Below, piece after piece: positions 1 through 8,269 of a DNA stretch of 64,000 bases (positions are counted from its first letter, which is position 1; the number at the start of each line of letters is the position of its first letter). The DNA is from Salinimonas chungwhensis DSM 16280. GTDB lineage: Bacteria > Pseudomonadota > Gammaproteobacteria > Enterobacterales > Alteromonadaceae. The notes below the pieces were generated by a model that was not told the origin of the DNA, ran no database searches, and worked only from the letters and a program-made list of their open reading frames with translations. The stretch lies in the NCBI RefSeq assembly GCF_000378185.1, contig NZ_KB899385.1:1-64000 (forward strand). Reading direction: 5' to 3'. The translations under genes and the position numbers were made by a program.

Positions 1-1
1 T

Positions 2-241
2 TCTAAATTTATTCGTCAAACGTTTATTGAATGGTCAGCGAAAACAGTCCGCTACTCTTACTGGGCACAGCTTTACTACGAACAGCAGCGGAAGAAAGGG
101 AACACTCATCAGCGAGCAGTGCGCTCCTTAGCCTTCAAGTGGATAAGGGTTTTGTACTGCTGTTGGAAAAGTAAAACACCATATGATGAAACGAAGTACC
201 TCAAAGTATTAAAGGAGAGAAATTCGCCTTTACTTGGATAA
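2..241 (+). CDS. IS110-family transposase, C-terminal part (cut by window edge)
   Basis: The frame is open from the window edge to a TAA at 239 and gives 79 residues. The stretch around AVRSLAFKWIRVLYCCW, followed by KTPYDETKYL and a short basic tail, resembles the extreme C-terminus of IS110-type DEDD transposases, which move circular IS intermediates. The catalytic serine region and the N-terminal RuvC-like domain would lie upstream, outside the window. It marks the left border of the accessory segment. About 140 bases follow with no gene, probably including the IS end. IS110 elements lack clear terminal inverted repeats, so the exact boundary cannot be drawn. Family assignment is from remembered motif similarity, not a search. 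Confidence 0.65.
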   Translation, partial: SKFIRQTFIEWSAKTVRYSYWAQLYYEQQRKKGNTHQRAVRSLAFKWIRVLYCCWKSKTPYDETKYLKVLKERNSPLLG

Positions 242-378
242 AATTGGTTGACGAGTGGCTCAGGGCATTAAGCGGACGTTTAACGCCTTGCTAAGAGGCG
301 TAAAGTGCTTGTCTAAAATTAGTGACGAAGAAACGCAAGGCAATCGTTTTAGGAGCTTTTAAGCAACTTATTGTACGT

Positions 379-1239
379 CTATTTAATCCAGATTGAGTAA
401 TCTAGACGACCTAAGCTTTTTGAAAGGTTTGCAATAGCGATGGCTTGACCGACACTTGTAAGAGTCACCTGCCCGCCTTTGCTGTCTTTATCAAACTCTT
501 CAAGTAGCCTCTTTGTTGATGGACTGAACTGAGCAACATCAGACTTAAACTTATCTTTGTCCGTGTATCCTAGGCCTTTAAATAAGGAATTTATCCAACC
601 ATCGTAAATATCAATATGCATCATCGACATAATGGAACAAGTTCCTGCAAACTGAATATGACGTTTTTGTGAATCTGATATACCAAAGCCTGCTGAAACA
701 GCATTCAATGCCATTAATGAAACAGGTTCTAGTTGAGATACATGTCGTAATCCATCACGACCGCAATGCGTCATAAAATGGATAAAAGATAAATATGAGA
801 TCTGCTCCTGTGTTAGCTTGGGAACCACATTAACTGCTTCAGACACTACGATGTCTTTAAAGTCCGAAGATGAAACCGAAGCTCTCTCTGAGATCAAATC
901 GACAAGAACATTCGTATTTGCTTTTTTTCCGCGTCTTGCACTCGATTGCACCGCATCATTGATTGCTGCTTGTACGTCAGGGTCTTTAAATTTTTCCAAT
1001 GTGATAAATTGGGCATTTTGAACGATTTTTAGTTCCAACTCTTGTGCAAACTCTCGAACATTATCCTCAGCTTCGCGAATAGCTTCTTCTCGTAATGCTG
1101 GAAAGTTATCTCTCAAGAACAATAAACATAGCTCTCTAACCTCAGCAACAGATAACCCATTGTTAACTGTGACGTTTCCACCTGCCTGTATAGCAGAAGA
1201 GTTTTCAGCAACTTTCTGATCTTGTTTTTTCCCCAACAT
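379..1239 (-). CDS. Unknown 286-aa protein with N-terminal IQAGGNVTVNN motif; second gene of a coupled pair
   Basis: Soluble 286-aa protein with no signal peptide or membrane segment. Residues 14-27 carry a motif (SSAIQAGGNVTVNN) nearly identical to the C-terminal tail of the upstream gene product. The rest is alpha-helical: an acidic helical segment at about 33-80, then a predicted globular domain with an SYLSFIHFMTHCGRDG stretch. Its ATG overlaps the upstream stop as TAATG, so the two are probably translationally coupled. It may belong to the family annotated LPO_1073/Vpar_1526, but I recall that name only loosely. No catalytic motif is visible. A defence, abortive-infection or toxin-type role is suggested only by the two-gene layout and the position next to an IS. 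Confidence 0.75.
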   Translation of the reverse strand: MLGKKQDQKVAENSSAIQAGGNVTVNNGLSVAEVRELCLLFLRDNFPALREEAIREAEDNVREFAQELELKIVQNAQFITLEKFKDPDVQAAINDAVQSSARRGKKANTNVLVDLISERASVSSSDFKDIVVSEAVNVVPKLTQEQISYLSFIHFMTHCGRDGLRHVSQLEPVSLMALNAVSAGFGISDSQKRHIQFAGTCSIMSMMHIDIYDGWINSLFKGLGYTDKDKFKSDVAQFSPSTKRLLEEFDKDSKGGQVTLTSVGQAIAIANLSKSLGRLDYSIWIK

Positions 1240-1487
1240 TAGTCTTCCCTGATTGAATTATTTATCGTCACATTTCCGCCAGCTTGTATTCCTGATGAAT
1301 TCGAAGACACTTCCTGATTTTGGCTTTCACTCTGGTCTTTATTGCTATTGCCAAACACAAATGACGAAATTAAAGCCGAAAACGAAACAACAGTCGTTAA
1401 TAGAGGTTCAAAACTTGGCTCGAAATACAGCCAACATAGAGAAACCAACAAGGCAAAAACTGACAAGACTTTGATAACTAATTGCAC
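1239..1487 (-). CDS. Small two-helix membrane protein with C-terminal IQAGGNVTINN motif; first gene of the pair
   Basis: 82-aa protein starting at GTG with a GGAGG ribosome site a few bases upstream. Residues about 3-20 and 27-46 are hydrophobic and predict two membrane helices with a short loop. A hydrophilic tail rich in S, N and Q follows, ending in NSSGIQAGGNVTINN. Almost the same motif begins the next protein, whose ATG overlaps this stop codon. A natural reading, which is inference, is that the shared motif lets the membrane protein dock the soluble partner or that both bind the same ligand. Small membrane anchor plus soluble effector is a common layout of two-gene phage-defence cassettes, but no named family is recognised. 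Confidence 0.7.
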   Translation of the reverse strand: MQLVIKVLSVFALLVSLCWLYFEPSFEPLLTTVVSFSALISSFVFGNSNKDQSESQNQEVSSNSSGIQAGGNVTINNSIRED

Positions 1488-1719
1488 AATACCTCCGACG
1501 TAAACAGCTTACAACTGAGACGTCATAGTAACACCCGTTTCCTCTTAAAAACTATATTCTGTGTCTTCATGGGATAGAAATTGAAATGTCCGCTTTACGA
1601 ACACAGCCGCCGTTCGATTGCTAACGGGGTCAAAAATGACAGAAAGCGGATAGCAAAATACGTAAATTTTTGTGAAATATTAGTCTGGCACAGTCCGTAC
1701 TATCTTTGGGTATACTTCA

Positions 1720-1917
1720 CTACACCATCGATAGCGAGGCAGTTCTATCATACGTCCACCCCATCACATCAGCAGGCAATATTTCATATTCGAAAGCGTA
1801 TTCCCTTAGCCTGAAACAGACTCCATCAAAATAGGCTTTCGCCACCAAAATCGGCTGGCCTATAGTGAGCAAAACCTGTTCGCCCGGTTCAGGCATTTTA
1901 TGCATCGGTGAGTACAC
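1720..1917 (-). CDS. Small unknown protein, DUF551-like flavour
   Basis: 65 residues from a GTG preceded by GAGGGA at a good spacing. The composition is that of a folded small protein, with PEPGEQVLLTIG near the start and a VMGWTY ending that recalls the W-rich ends of phage and plasmid DUF551-like proteins. Function unknown. It follows the 111-codon ORF at 1928 by 10 bases on the same strand. The overlapping plus-strand ORF at 1581-1814 has a poorer start and random-looking composition and was not chosen. Confidence 0.4.
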   Translation of the reverse strand: MYSPMHKMPEPGEQVLLTIGQPILVAKAYFDGVCFRLREYAFEYEILPADVMGWTYDRTASLSMV

Positions 1918-1927
1918 TTTGCTTCCC

Positions 1928-2263
1928 TCAAAATAAAAAATTATAAAGGAAGATATGGGCAGAGAAACTGAACAAAATAGCAGAATGAAAGAAGCTATAA
2001 GAGAAAAAACTACTGAGTCTTCTGATATATAAAATGCCTGCTCTAAGGCTATACACTAAGCTTTGACTAAAAATTATGCTGTATTTGATAAAAGCACCAA
2101 TGCTCGGGGGCGTCGCTGATTCACCTATATTTACATCTGACAGATATTGAAACCATTCTTTAATCTCTGTCCAATTAGTCCGGCAGTATTCTTTTGTAGA
2201 ACAAGCGATATCACAGATGCTAATACTTGTATAAATAAGAAGCGAATCCAGCTGTAAATTCAT
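1928..2263 (-). CDS. Possible small membrane protein, doubtful
   Basis: 111-codon ORF. The C-terminal half is strongly hydrophobic and aromatic (two possible helices at about 60-80 and 85-110) but rich in S, F and I in a way that AT-rich non-coding DNA can mimic. No clear Shine-Dalgarno sequence is present; GGGATAA lies just before the ATG. The start abuts the 23-bp motif at 2268-2290. Listed because otherwise the interval would be empty. Confidence 0.25.
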   Translation of the reverse strand: MNLQLDSLLIYTSISICDIACSTKEYCRTNWTEIKEWFQYLSDVNIGESATPPSIGAFIKYSIIFSQSLVYSLRAGILYIRRLSSFFSYSFFHSAILFSFSAHIFLYNFLF

Positions 2264-2267
2264 TTAT

Positions 2268-2290
2268 CCCGATTTATTGTAGTTATTTCC
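2268..2290 (+). promoter_or_regulatory. 23-bp intergenic motif, copy A
   Basis: CCCGATTTATTGTAGTTATT followed by TCC. It matches the consensus CCCGATTTATYNNNNTTATT at every fixed position and contains the TTATT-n4-TTATT direct repeat. It points toward the outer-membrane barrel gene, whose start is about 75 bases downstream. Role inferred from its repeated 5' position at transfer genes. Confidence 0.6.
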
Positions 2291-2364
2291 TATATTTTGC
2301 TAAGGCCAAACCCTAAAGTGCCCTCGTCGCATTATGACTAGTAGTATTTATAAGGAATTATTTA

Positions 2365-2964
2365 ATGAAACGCACTTTAGTTGCAGCTGCAATCGCCACT
2401 TTTTCAATGAACGCATTCTCTGCCCAGACTTTCTCTGACGGTCCTGCCTGGGATTTTGTTGAAGCTGGCTATCAGACCTCGGATATCGACGGTGCCGACC
2501 CATTTGAGCCAGCAGGCATCAACCTTGAAGGTTCTTTACTGGTGGGTGAAAACTTTTTCGTTAACGGTGGGTACCGCAATCTTAGCGATGAAGAGATGAC
2601 TGTTGAACTTGAGCTTAGTCAGCTAAGCCTGGGTGTTGGCTATCGATATGGCATGACAAAAAGCACAGATGTATTTGCAACTGTAAGTTTTGAAAATCTG
2701 GATGCTGAAGTAAACTTTGAAGGTGAGAACTTTTTCGCTGGCGATGAAAACGGCTTTGGTGTTGCTATTGGTGTTCGCTCCATGGTTATCGACCAGCTTG
2801 AGCTGTCAGCACAGGTTAAGCAAATAGAGTTAGATGAAACATCTAACACCGGTTTTGAGGCAGGTATCAATTACTACTTCACTCCGGCACTTGCTATCGG
2901 TGCGACCTATGAAGACCGTGATGATTATTCATTTACCGGTGCGCACGTACGCTACGCATTTTAA
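2365..2964 (+). CDS. Small outer-membrane beta-barrel protein
   Basis: 199 aa with a clear Sec signal peptide (MKRTLVAAAIATFSMNAFSA, cleavage after AFSA). The mature part alternates polar and hydrophobic residues in about eight strands and ends in a terminal aromatic (HVRYAF), the usual outer-membrane insertion signal. It resembles the roughly 200-aa barrel proteins common in Shewanella and Alteromonas. Start chosen for AAGGA upstream and the signal sequence. It is monocistronic, with a strong terminator right after the stop. A surface role such as entry exclusion or recipient contact is possible but unsupported; it could equally be a cargo gene. Confidence 0.8.
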   Translation: MKRTLVAAAIATFSMNAFSAQTFSDGPAWDFVEAGYQTSDIDGADPFEPAGINLEGSLLVGENFFVNGGYRNLSDEEMTVELELSQLSLGVGYRYGMTKSTDVFATVSFENLDAEVNFEGENFFAGDENGFGVAIGVRSMVIDQLELSAQVKQIELDETSNTGFEAGINYYFTPALAIGATYEDRDDYSFTGAHVRYAF

Positions 2965-2969
2965 TAATT

Positions 2970-2993
2970 AGCGGGCTTCAGGCCCGCTTTTTT
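2970..2993 (+). terminator. Rho-independent terminator of the barrel gene
   Basis: AGCGGGC, loop TTCAG, GCCCGCT, then a run of six T. It begins a few bases after the stop at 2964. Confidence 0.9.
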
Positions 2994-3122
2994 CTCTAAT
3001 ATTCCCTTCACCAACCACCAGCAGTTTAGCCTTTCCGGCTTTGTAGTCATTACACTTAGCGCATTTCAACTTTTGCTCATCGCTTCAAAATTAAAAAGTC
3101 TTGGATTTATCATGTATTAATG

Positions 3123-3148
3123 TAAGCATAGCGAAATATATATGCTTA
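3123..3148. promoter_or_regulatory. Perfect inverted repeat upstream of the H-NS-like gene
   Basis: TAAGCATA, ten A/T-rich bases, TATGCTTA. It lies 23 bases before the hns-like start, where a repressor or autoregulator could bind. H-NS-family genes are often autoregulated at such AT-rich sites. Confidence 0.45.
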
Positions 3149-3170
3149 TAAGACATTTACGATAATCCTT

Positions 3171-3566
3171 ATGACTGATTTTACCGATACGTTAACCCAC
3201 CAAAGAAAGCTTCAGGCAGCAACCAACGAACTGACAGTCGAGCAGCTCGAAGACATTCGCACAAAGCTTGAAAACATCATTGAAAAGCGACGCGAGAAGG
3301 CAGCGGCACAGGAAGCTGAAAAAGCAGAGAAAAACAATAAGATTGAGAGCGTGCTGGCGCTTCTTCAAGAAGAGGGGCTCTCTCTTGATGATTTGACAGA
3401 TAGCAATAAACCTTCGAAAAATACCGGCAAGAAACGTCCTATTAAGTATCGCCTGGTTGACGAACAGGGGAAGGAACATTTGTGGACAGGTATTGGTCGG
3501 ATGCCAAAGGTTTACAAGCAAGCGTTAGATAACGGTAATCAGCTTGAAGAATACGAAATCAAGTAA
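3171..3566 (+). CDS. hns: H-NS-family nucleoid-associated silencer
   Basis: 131 aa with the usual two-part H-NS layout: an N-terminal helical, coiled-coil oligomerisation region (about 10-70, rich in E, K and A) and a C-terminal DNA-binding domain with WTGIGRMPKVYKQAL at 105-119, matching the WTGQGRTP signature in which the Q/R-G-R loop inserts into the AT minor groove. Here the loop is G-I-G-R. Length fits the family (about 130-137). Plasmid-borne H-NS proteins silence AT-rich acquired DNA and lower the fitness cost of the element. It is convergent with the icmB operon, sharing a bidirectional terminator. An inverted repeat upstream may be an autoregulatory site. The gene symbol denotes the family, not orthology to chromosomal hns. 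Confidence 0.85.
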   Translation: MTDFTDTLTHQRKLQAATNELTVEQLEDIRTKLENIIEKRREKAAAQEAEKAEKNNKIESVLALLQEEGLSLDDLTDSNKPSKNTGKKRPIKYRLVDEQGKEHLWTGIGRMPKVYKQALDNGNQLEEYEIK

Positions 3567-3580
3567 TAACGATAGATTAA

Positions 3581-3605
3581 AAAAGGGGCTTTCAAGCCCC
3601 TTTCT
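3581..3605. terminator. Bidirectional terminator between hns-like and icmB
   Basis: GGGGCTT, TC, AAGCCCC, flanked by A-run on the left and T-run on the right. Works for the plus-strand hns-like gene and for the minus-strand icmB operon ending at 3605. Confidence 0.85.
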
Positions 3606-6600
3606 TATGCCGCGTTTGGAATGTAGTGGTGTTTGTAGTAGCGCATATTATCGGCCACTATCGCATCGAGGATCCCTGCTTTAGTAACACCTTCCTCAAA
3701 ATCCTCTTCAATGCCCAAATGTTTACGCCTGGCTTCAATATCTTCCTGAAGAGAACCGCCCGGGTACCGGTGGACAAGCAGCTTCATCGCCTCACTTTCT
3801 CCGATTCTTTGCGCCAACTGTTCAACGACATAGGTGTCAGTACGCGTTGAATTCACGCGCCATAAGAATTGTGGGCCGAATGTAGACATCATAAGCTGCT
3901 CAAGCCAACCATCGTCAGTATCAAATATGCCAAGCATAGTCGCACCACGTTTTGACGGCTTTCTGAGACTGTTTTTTAAGTGATATTCCATTGTTGGACT
4001 AAGCTGAAACTCTTTAACAATAGATTTAACATTTTTCGCAGTACCTGAGCCTAAAATGATTATGCTTGATGCCAGCCTTTTTATATCAGCAGGAAATGCA
4101 TCTGCTAATTGACTTGCAAGTGTGACATCAACACCCCACTTACGCCCCTCAAGTACGGCTGTAATAAGCTGCAAAATGAATTCTGGCACTTCACTACCAC
4201 GATGAATCTCATCAGCACAAAAGCGTTTAACAGTTCGCTGTAAGCGCTCAACGTCCAGCTTGTGATATTTGCGATAATCAATCTTGTAAAGGCCAACTTC
4301 TGCTTCCATTTCTTTTAATGAATCTGGTCCCTTGTACATGTCAGTTGTTAATACATGATATGCCAAGGTATAAAAAAGTGTTGTGCGACGCTGTCCTTCA
4401 ATTCCTCGCCCTTTAGTGACGTCATCAAGATCTAACGAAACAATCCTGGATTGGCCTATGTCAAAAAGCGTTTCACCCCCAAGAATTGGATAGGCATTAA
4501 CAGCTGCACGAAGTTTTCTTGAAACGTAACTGGTTATCGGCTCTTGGCTTAACGTTTTTGCATCTACAAATTCATCAGCAATCCGCGGATCCGAACAAAG
4601 TGAATTTAGATAGGGCACTGTAGGGACTGCGTATCGTTGCGCCAACGATGCAAGACGGGGCTCATCTTGAAGATAAAGGAAGTCTACAATGTCCCACCAG
4701 ATTGGACGCTTTGCTTCTGATTCAAAACTGTATTTCTCTAAAGCTTCATCTACCTCTTCACATAAGCCTGGAACGTATGTATGAGCGTGAAGGCGTTCAG
4801 ACAAACGCTTGTATGCCAAGTCAATAAGGCCATTTATCACATCCAGCGTACCTTCAGGTGGCGCCGAACCATCATCTTGAGCAGTTAATGATGAGACCAA
4901 GTTTAATATTGTAGAGCGATGGCCAGAAAGTGGATAACGTAGACCAAGCTGCGTATCCATGGGATTGATGCGATTTTCTTTCGTATTTTGAAGCCGGTAA
5001 TATGCAGCTAGGTGCTGTTTGCTCAATGGAAGAAGAGATTTAACAAGCTCAACAAATCCTTTGGAGCCGGGGCCAATATCTATCTGACGAATATAAGGTA
5101 TTTCTTGGGCGTCAGGGTGCAATAAAAGAGAAAAATTATCACCCGCCAGCTCAACTGTTTTACCAAATCCCATTGGCCCAACGATCATTTTTGTCCAGTG
5201 AGACTGTTTGGTTGAGTAGGGCTGCACTGGCATTATTTTGCCACGTATGGAGCGCATAATACGCGAGCCTGACTCCCATACGCTTGCCGGCTGAGTAATG
5301 GGTAGCAAACTGATTGTATCGGACAAGGTATAGGGAAGCGGTTTTGCTGAGTTACCCCTGGTCAAGCCCGGAATACTTGATAGTACAGATTCAACAACAT
5401 CACCTTCCGCTTGCGCGGATTCAGCATGCCCCCAAGACTGAAGGATTCGAGCTATTTGTTCACGCCGTTTTTTGGCTAGACTAACATCACCATCATACGC
5501 CCATGTGCAAATTGAAATCCTTAATTGAATAATTTCTTCACCGGCTTCACGAAGAGCACGAAGCCGTTCAGATACTTCAATAATATGTTTGTTGTCTGGC
5601 GTACCACCCAATTTGTCGGTAATTCGAAGAAACGAAGCCATCGTCTCTTGAAATACCAACAAGCTTATTCCATCAGCTGACATATCAAACGTAATCCTGC
5701 AAGGTATGTCAGCTTTTTTTAATTCCCTGTACAGTATATTAAATGGTTTAGCTTTTTGCGGGGCAAATGAAACAGATAAGGGGGCATATACAGAGTCTCC
5801 GACTGTTGCTAAAGAGCTTTCGACAATCTCCATCTCGCGAGACATTATCTGATCGGCCAGTTTTGGTACGCCAACCATAGAAAAGTCCCCTTTACGCGAC
5901 TCAGGCAACTCCATACTATGGTTATCACCGGGCAATTGGACCTTATAATTAAGGTCCGTCCATGCGCTATCATAGGCGAGGCGCATATCAAAAGTGATCT
6001 CATGGGTGTCCAGTAGGCGACAAAAAATATCATTATTGCGAAACATCTCTCGCAAATTGTCGAGCAACGTAAGATGTTTGTTCGCATAATATTCAGCACC
6101 GTTCGCGATAGACTGGCACTTAGTCATGAACGGCATGCCCTCAGCCTGATTTAATTTTAGTTTTTGCAGCTCCTTACTTTCAGTTGGTGTTAGGTTGCGC
6201 ACTTTCGTTTGGACAACAATATAATTGCGTTCACTGTGACAAAATGCTGCATTAGCTTGAATGTATTCATCAATAAGACTGGTATCTATTAATCCAAGAT
6301 TCTTTGCTGTCTTTCTGGCATTGGCTCCGAATACTTGCTCCAACTCTTCCTCTGTTTTATCAGTATCCATCGAGAAAGAGTGCATTATGCGGTGAGTACC
6401 ATTGCCCAGATAAGCTTTAAATTCAGCTTCTATCGAAAGTACCAGCTCATCCAGCTTATCAGCGCCAACGACTTGCCTGGAGCCATCAATACGTATCGCT
6501 GATATAAGTGAACCATCATCTTGTATCAAACAGTGCTTTCCAAAAACGGTATCAAGTGAGACATGGTCTTTAGGGCTTTGTTTAAGCAGTTTTGACGATA

Positions 6601-6670
6601 CTATCTGGGCAAGTGTTTCCCACGTAGAGAGTGCGCGTTCCGCGAACGTATTAGGGTGGTTATACAACAT
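3605..6670 (-). CDS. icmB: IcmB/DotO/TraU, VirB4-like transfer ATPase
   Basis: 1021 aa, very close to the family length of about 1000. Cytoplasmic AAA+ ATPase that docks at the inner-membrane base of type IVB systems and powers assembly and transfer. Walker A GPMGFGKT lies at about residue 495-505, preceded by a long N-terminal VirB4-type domain. A downstream acidic segment (RIVSLDLDDVTKG) and a FCADEIHRG segment fit the Walker B and adjacent region. No membrane segment. It is the last gene of the icmG-C-D-J-B operon, exactly as in Legionella and IncI plasmids, 21 bases after icmJ. Assignment rests on length, motifs and fixed gene order. Confidence 0.93.
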   Translation of the reverse strand: MLYNHPNTFAERALSTWETLAQIVSSKLLKQSPKDHVSLDTVFGKHCLIQDDGSLISAIRIDGSRQVVGADKLDELVLSIEAEFKAYLGNGTHRIMHSFSMDTDKTEEELEQVFGANARKTAKNLGLIDTSLIDEYIQANAAFCHSERNYIVVQTKVRNLTPTESKELQKLKLNQAEGMPFMTKCQSIANGAEYYANKHLTLLDNLREMFRNNDIFCRLLDTHEITFDMRLAYDSAWTDLNYKVQLPGDNHSMELPESRKGDFSMVGVPKLADQIMSREMEIVESSLATVGDSVYAPLSVSFAPQKAKPFNILYRELKKADIPCRITFDMSADGISLLVFQETMASFLRITDKLGGTPDNKHIIEVSERLRALREAGEEIIQLRISICTWAYDGDVSLAKKRREQIARILQSWGHAESAQAEGDVVESVLSSIPGLTRGNSAKPLPYTLSDTISLLPITQPASVWESGSRIMRSIRGKIMPVQPYSTKQSHWTKMIVGPMGFGKTVELAGDNFSLLLHPDAQEIPYIRQIDIGPGSKGFVELVKSLLPLSKQHLAAYYRLQNTKENRINPMDTQLGLRYPLSGHRSTILNLVSSLTAQDDGSAPPEGTLDVINGLIDLAYKRLSERLHAHTYVPGLCEEVDEALEKYSFESEAKRPIWWDIVDFLYLQDEPRLASLAQRYAVPTVPYLNSLCSDPRIADEFVDAKTLSQEPITSYVSRKLRAAVNAYPILGGETLFDIGQSRIVSLDLDDVTKGRGIEGQRRTTLFYTLAYHVLTTDMYKGPDSLKEMEAEVGLYKIDYRKYHKLDVERLQRTVKRFCADEIHRGSEVPEFILQLITAVLEGRKWGVDVTLASQLADAFPADIKRLASSIIILGSGTAKNVKSIVKEFQLSPTMEYHLKNSLRKPSKRGATMLGIFDTDDGWLEQLMMSTFGPQFLWRVNSTRTDTYVVEQLAQRIGESEAMKLLVHRYPGGSLQEDIEARRKHLGIEEDFEEGVTKAGILDAIVADNMRYYKHHYIPNAA

Positions 6671-6691
6671 GAAAGGTTCTCTTGAATTAGA

Positions 6692-7288
6692 TTACACAGG
6701 CTTTGCAAAATAGTCAGGATTGGTCCGGTACCAATACTGAAAAACATGACGATAAGTGGCTCGGGAAGGAAAATAACGAAGGTGCTTAAATATTTTTGAT
6801 GCTTCAGCCTCAAAATTACGGCGTACGCTTTTTAGTGCATTTACTGTCTGCTGAGTTGAGCCTTCATCCACCATAAACAGGTAGTCTTTTTTAGAGGCCT
6901 GCATTCGCTGAAATTTCGCTTGAACTGCATTAGCCCCATGCTGATAAGGAAGCTCTTCAATTATCGCGGTATTTAGAATGCGAGCGGCATTGCTTAACTG
7001 CCCCTGAGTTATGTCGGGGGCGTGTAGAATTAAACCATGATTTATTGTGCCATTTACTGTTCTGCCCAAACGTAGCGCTGAACTGCAAAGCGCACAAAAT
7101 ACTGTGGGCCTGTCCTTAAAAATTATCACTTCCATATAGCCACTTACGACCTCAGGTGATGATTTTGAAACAAAACCACAGCAAGCACATGTAAATTCAG
7201 ATTCGTTTAGAATTTCCCATTCACGCCGGGTTACCTGATAATTCAGGTCTTCCGGCATTGTGGGACGATCTGGAAAATTTGAAATCAC
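6692..7288 (-). CDS. icmJ: IcmJ/DotN/TraT, zinc-binding component of the coupling complex
   Basis: 198 aa, GTG start. Two CxxC pairs (CACC at about 34-37 and CALC at about 65-68) fit the zinc-binding site of DotN/IcmJ, an HNH-like fold that binds the DotL coupling ATPase in Legionella. Length matches (about 208). It sits between icmD and icmB, its invariant position. The C-terminal RATYRHVFQYWY region is family-like. The GTG was chosen because the frame opens there, 9 bases after the icmD stop, and no in-frame ATG precedes the conserved start. Confidence 0.85.
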   Translation of the reverse strand: MISNFPDRPTMPEDLNYQVTRREWEILNESEFTCACCGFVSKSSPEVVSGYMEVIIFKDRPTVFCALCSSALRLGRTVNGTINHGLILHAPDITQGQLSNAARILNTAIIEELPYQHGANAVQAKFQRMQASKKDYLFMVDEGSTQQTVNALKSVRRNFEAEASKIFKHLRYFPSRATYRHVFQYWYRTNPDYFAKPV

Positions 7289-7297
7289 GGTATTGAG

Positions 7298-7672
7298 CTA
7301 TCGTGACTGTTCAATTAACGTTTTTGTTTGCTTAACTTCTTCAGTACTACCGAAAAACTGAGAATTGATCGCAAGCATTATCCCAAAAGTGCTGGCCAAC
7401 AGACCGCCCCCACCAATTTTTTTCCAATGAGTTCCACTGCTTTCCTGACCATTTCTACCTTGGATTAAACCCATTACCCCGGCAGCGATAATTAGAACAC
7501 CAATGATGAGCAGTACGACTTGTATAGCACCCCATACACCCATTCCGCCCTTGCTTGCGTTTTCCCCCATACAACCAATGTCACAATCGTTGCTGGCCTG
7601 GGCAACGGTTGTAATCATCATAAGTAAAGCTGAAGATGTAACTCGTTTAATTGTTTTAGAACTTAGTCTCAT
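7298..7672 (-). CDS. icmD: IcmD/DotP/TraR, small membrane protein of the type IVB system
   Basis: 124 aa with an N-terminal signal-like helix (about 8-26), a Cys pair in the short periplasmic segment (NDCDIGCMG), a long hydrophobic helix about 45-69, and a glycine-rich second helix about 87-105. This matches IcmD/DotP in size, topology and position between icmC and icmJ. Good ribosome site (AAAGG) before the ATG. Its role in the core complex is not well defined even in Legionella. Confidence 0.85.
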   Translation of the reverse strand: MRLSSKTIKRVTSSALLMMITTVAQASNDCDIGCMGENASKGGMGVWGAIQVVLLIIGVLIIAAGVMGLIQGRNGQESSGTHWKKIGGGGLLASTFGIMLAINSQFFGSTEEVKQTKTLIEQSR

Positions 7673-7723
7673 TTTTACTACCTTTTATGTATTGAAATAA
7701 ATAGCGAACGATTGTTTGTTATC

Positions 7724-8266
7724 TTAAAAAGTTAAGTATTCGGTACCGTATCGCCCCTGACCAAGAGTCATTGATAAAGCATCTACGAAATAAGGAAAGG
7801 CAACACAGCAACCAGCCAACCCCCATAGGACCAACGCCTCACTTACCCATTTTTCTCGACGATTGTGGGCACCTGTAGAACCAACATAGATAGCTTTGGC
7901 AACCAGTACCCACGCAAAAAAAGTGATATAGGTGGTGATTGCGTACAGGCCCACCCGAAAGTCATCATTGGATGCATAAGGTGAATAAGACTGAAGAATT
8001 ACCGGATTGGTTGAACGCCTGAAAAGCGTATAACTGGCCACATTCAAAACCGTCCCAAGAGACAGCATCAAGGGCCCCAAAAAAATCATGAAATAGCAAC
8101 TACCAGGTGCTGACTGCTGTGCCTTATTACTTTGTATTAATAGCGTTACACCTTTAGATGTAACTATAAGACCGGTAATAGCGCTAAAGACAACAACTGC
8201 GCTGTACAGGCCTGGAAGAGCCCTAGCGATAGAGTGAAGCACTTGTAAAGCGGCAGAGTAATCCAT
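7724..8266 (-). CDS. icmC: IcmC/DotE/TraQ, multi-pass inner-membrane protein
   Basis: 180 aa with about four hydrophobic helices (around 17-38, 57-80, 106-128, 142-165). Size, topology and position directly after icmG and before icmD match IcmC/DotE. The stop of icmG and this ATG are separated by only 3 bases, with the GAGG ribosome site inside the end of icmG, so translation is coupled. Confidence 0.83.
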   Translation of the reverse strand: MDYSAALQVLHSIARALPGLYSAVVVFSAITGLIVTSKGVTLLIQSNKAQQSAPGSCYFMIFLGPLMLSLGTVLNVASYTLFRRSTNPVILQSYSPYASNDDFRVGLYAITTYITFFAWVLVAKAIYVGSTGAHNRREKWVSEALVLWGLAGCCVAFPYFVDALSMTLGQGRYGTEYLTF

Positions 8267-8269
8267 TTC

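Noticed and set aside
1581-1814. Plus-strand 77-codon ORF
   Set aside because: No ribosome site, composition not protein-like, and it overlaps the better minus-strand ORF at 1720-1917.
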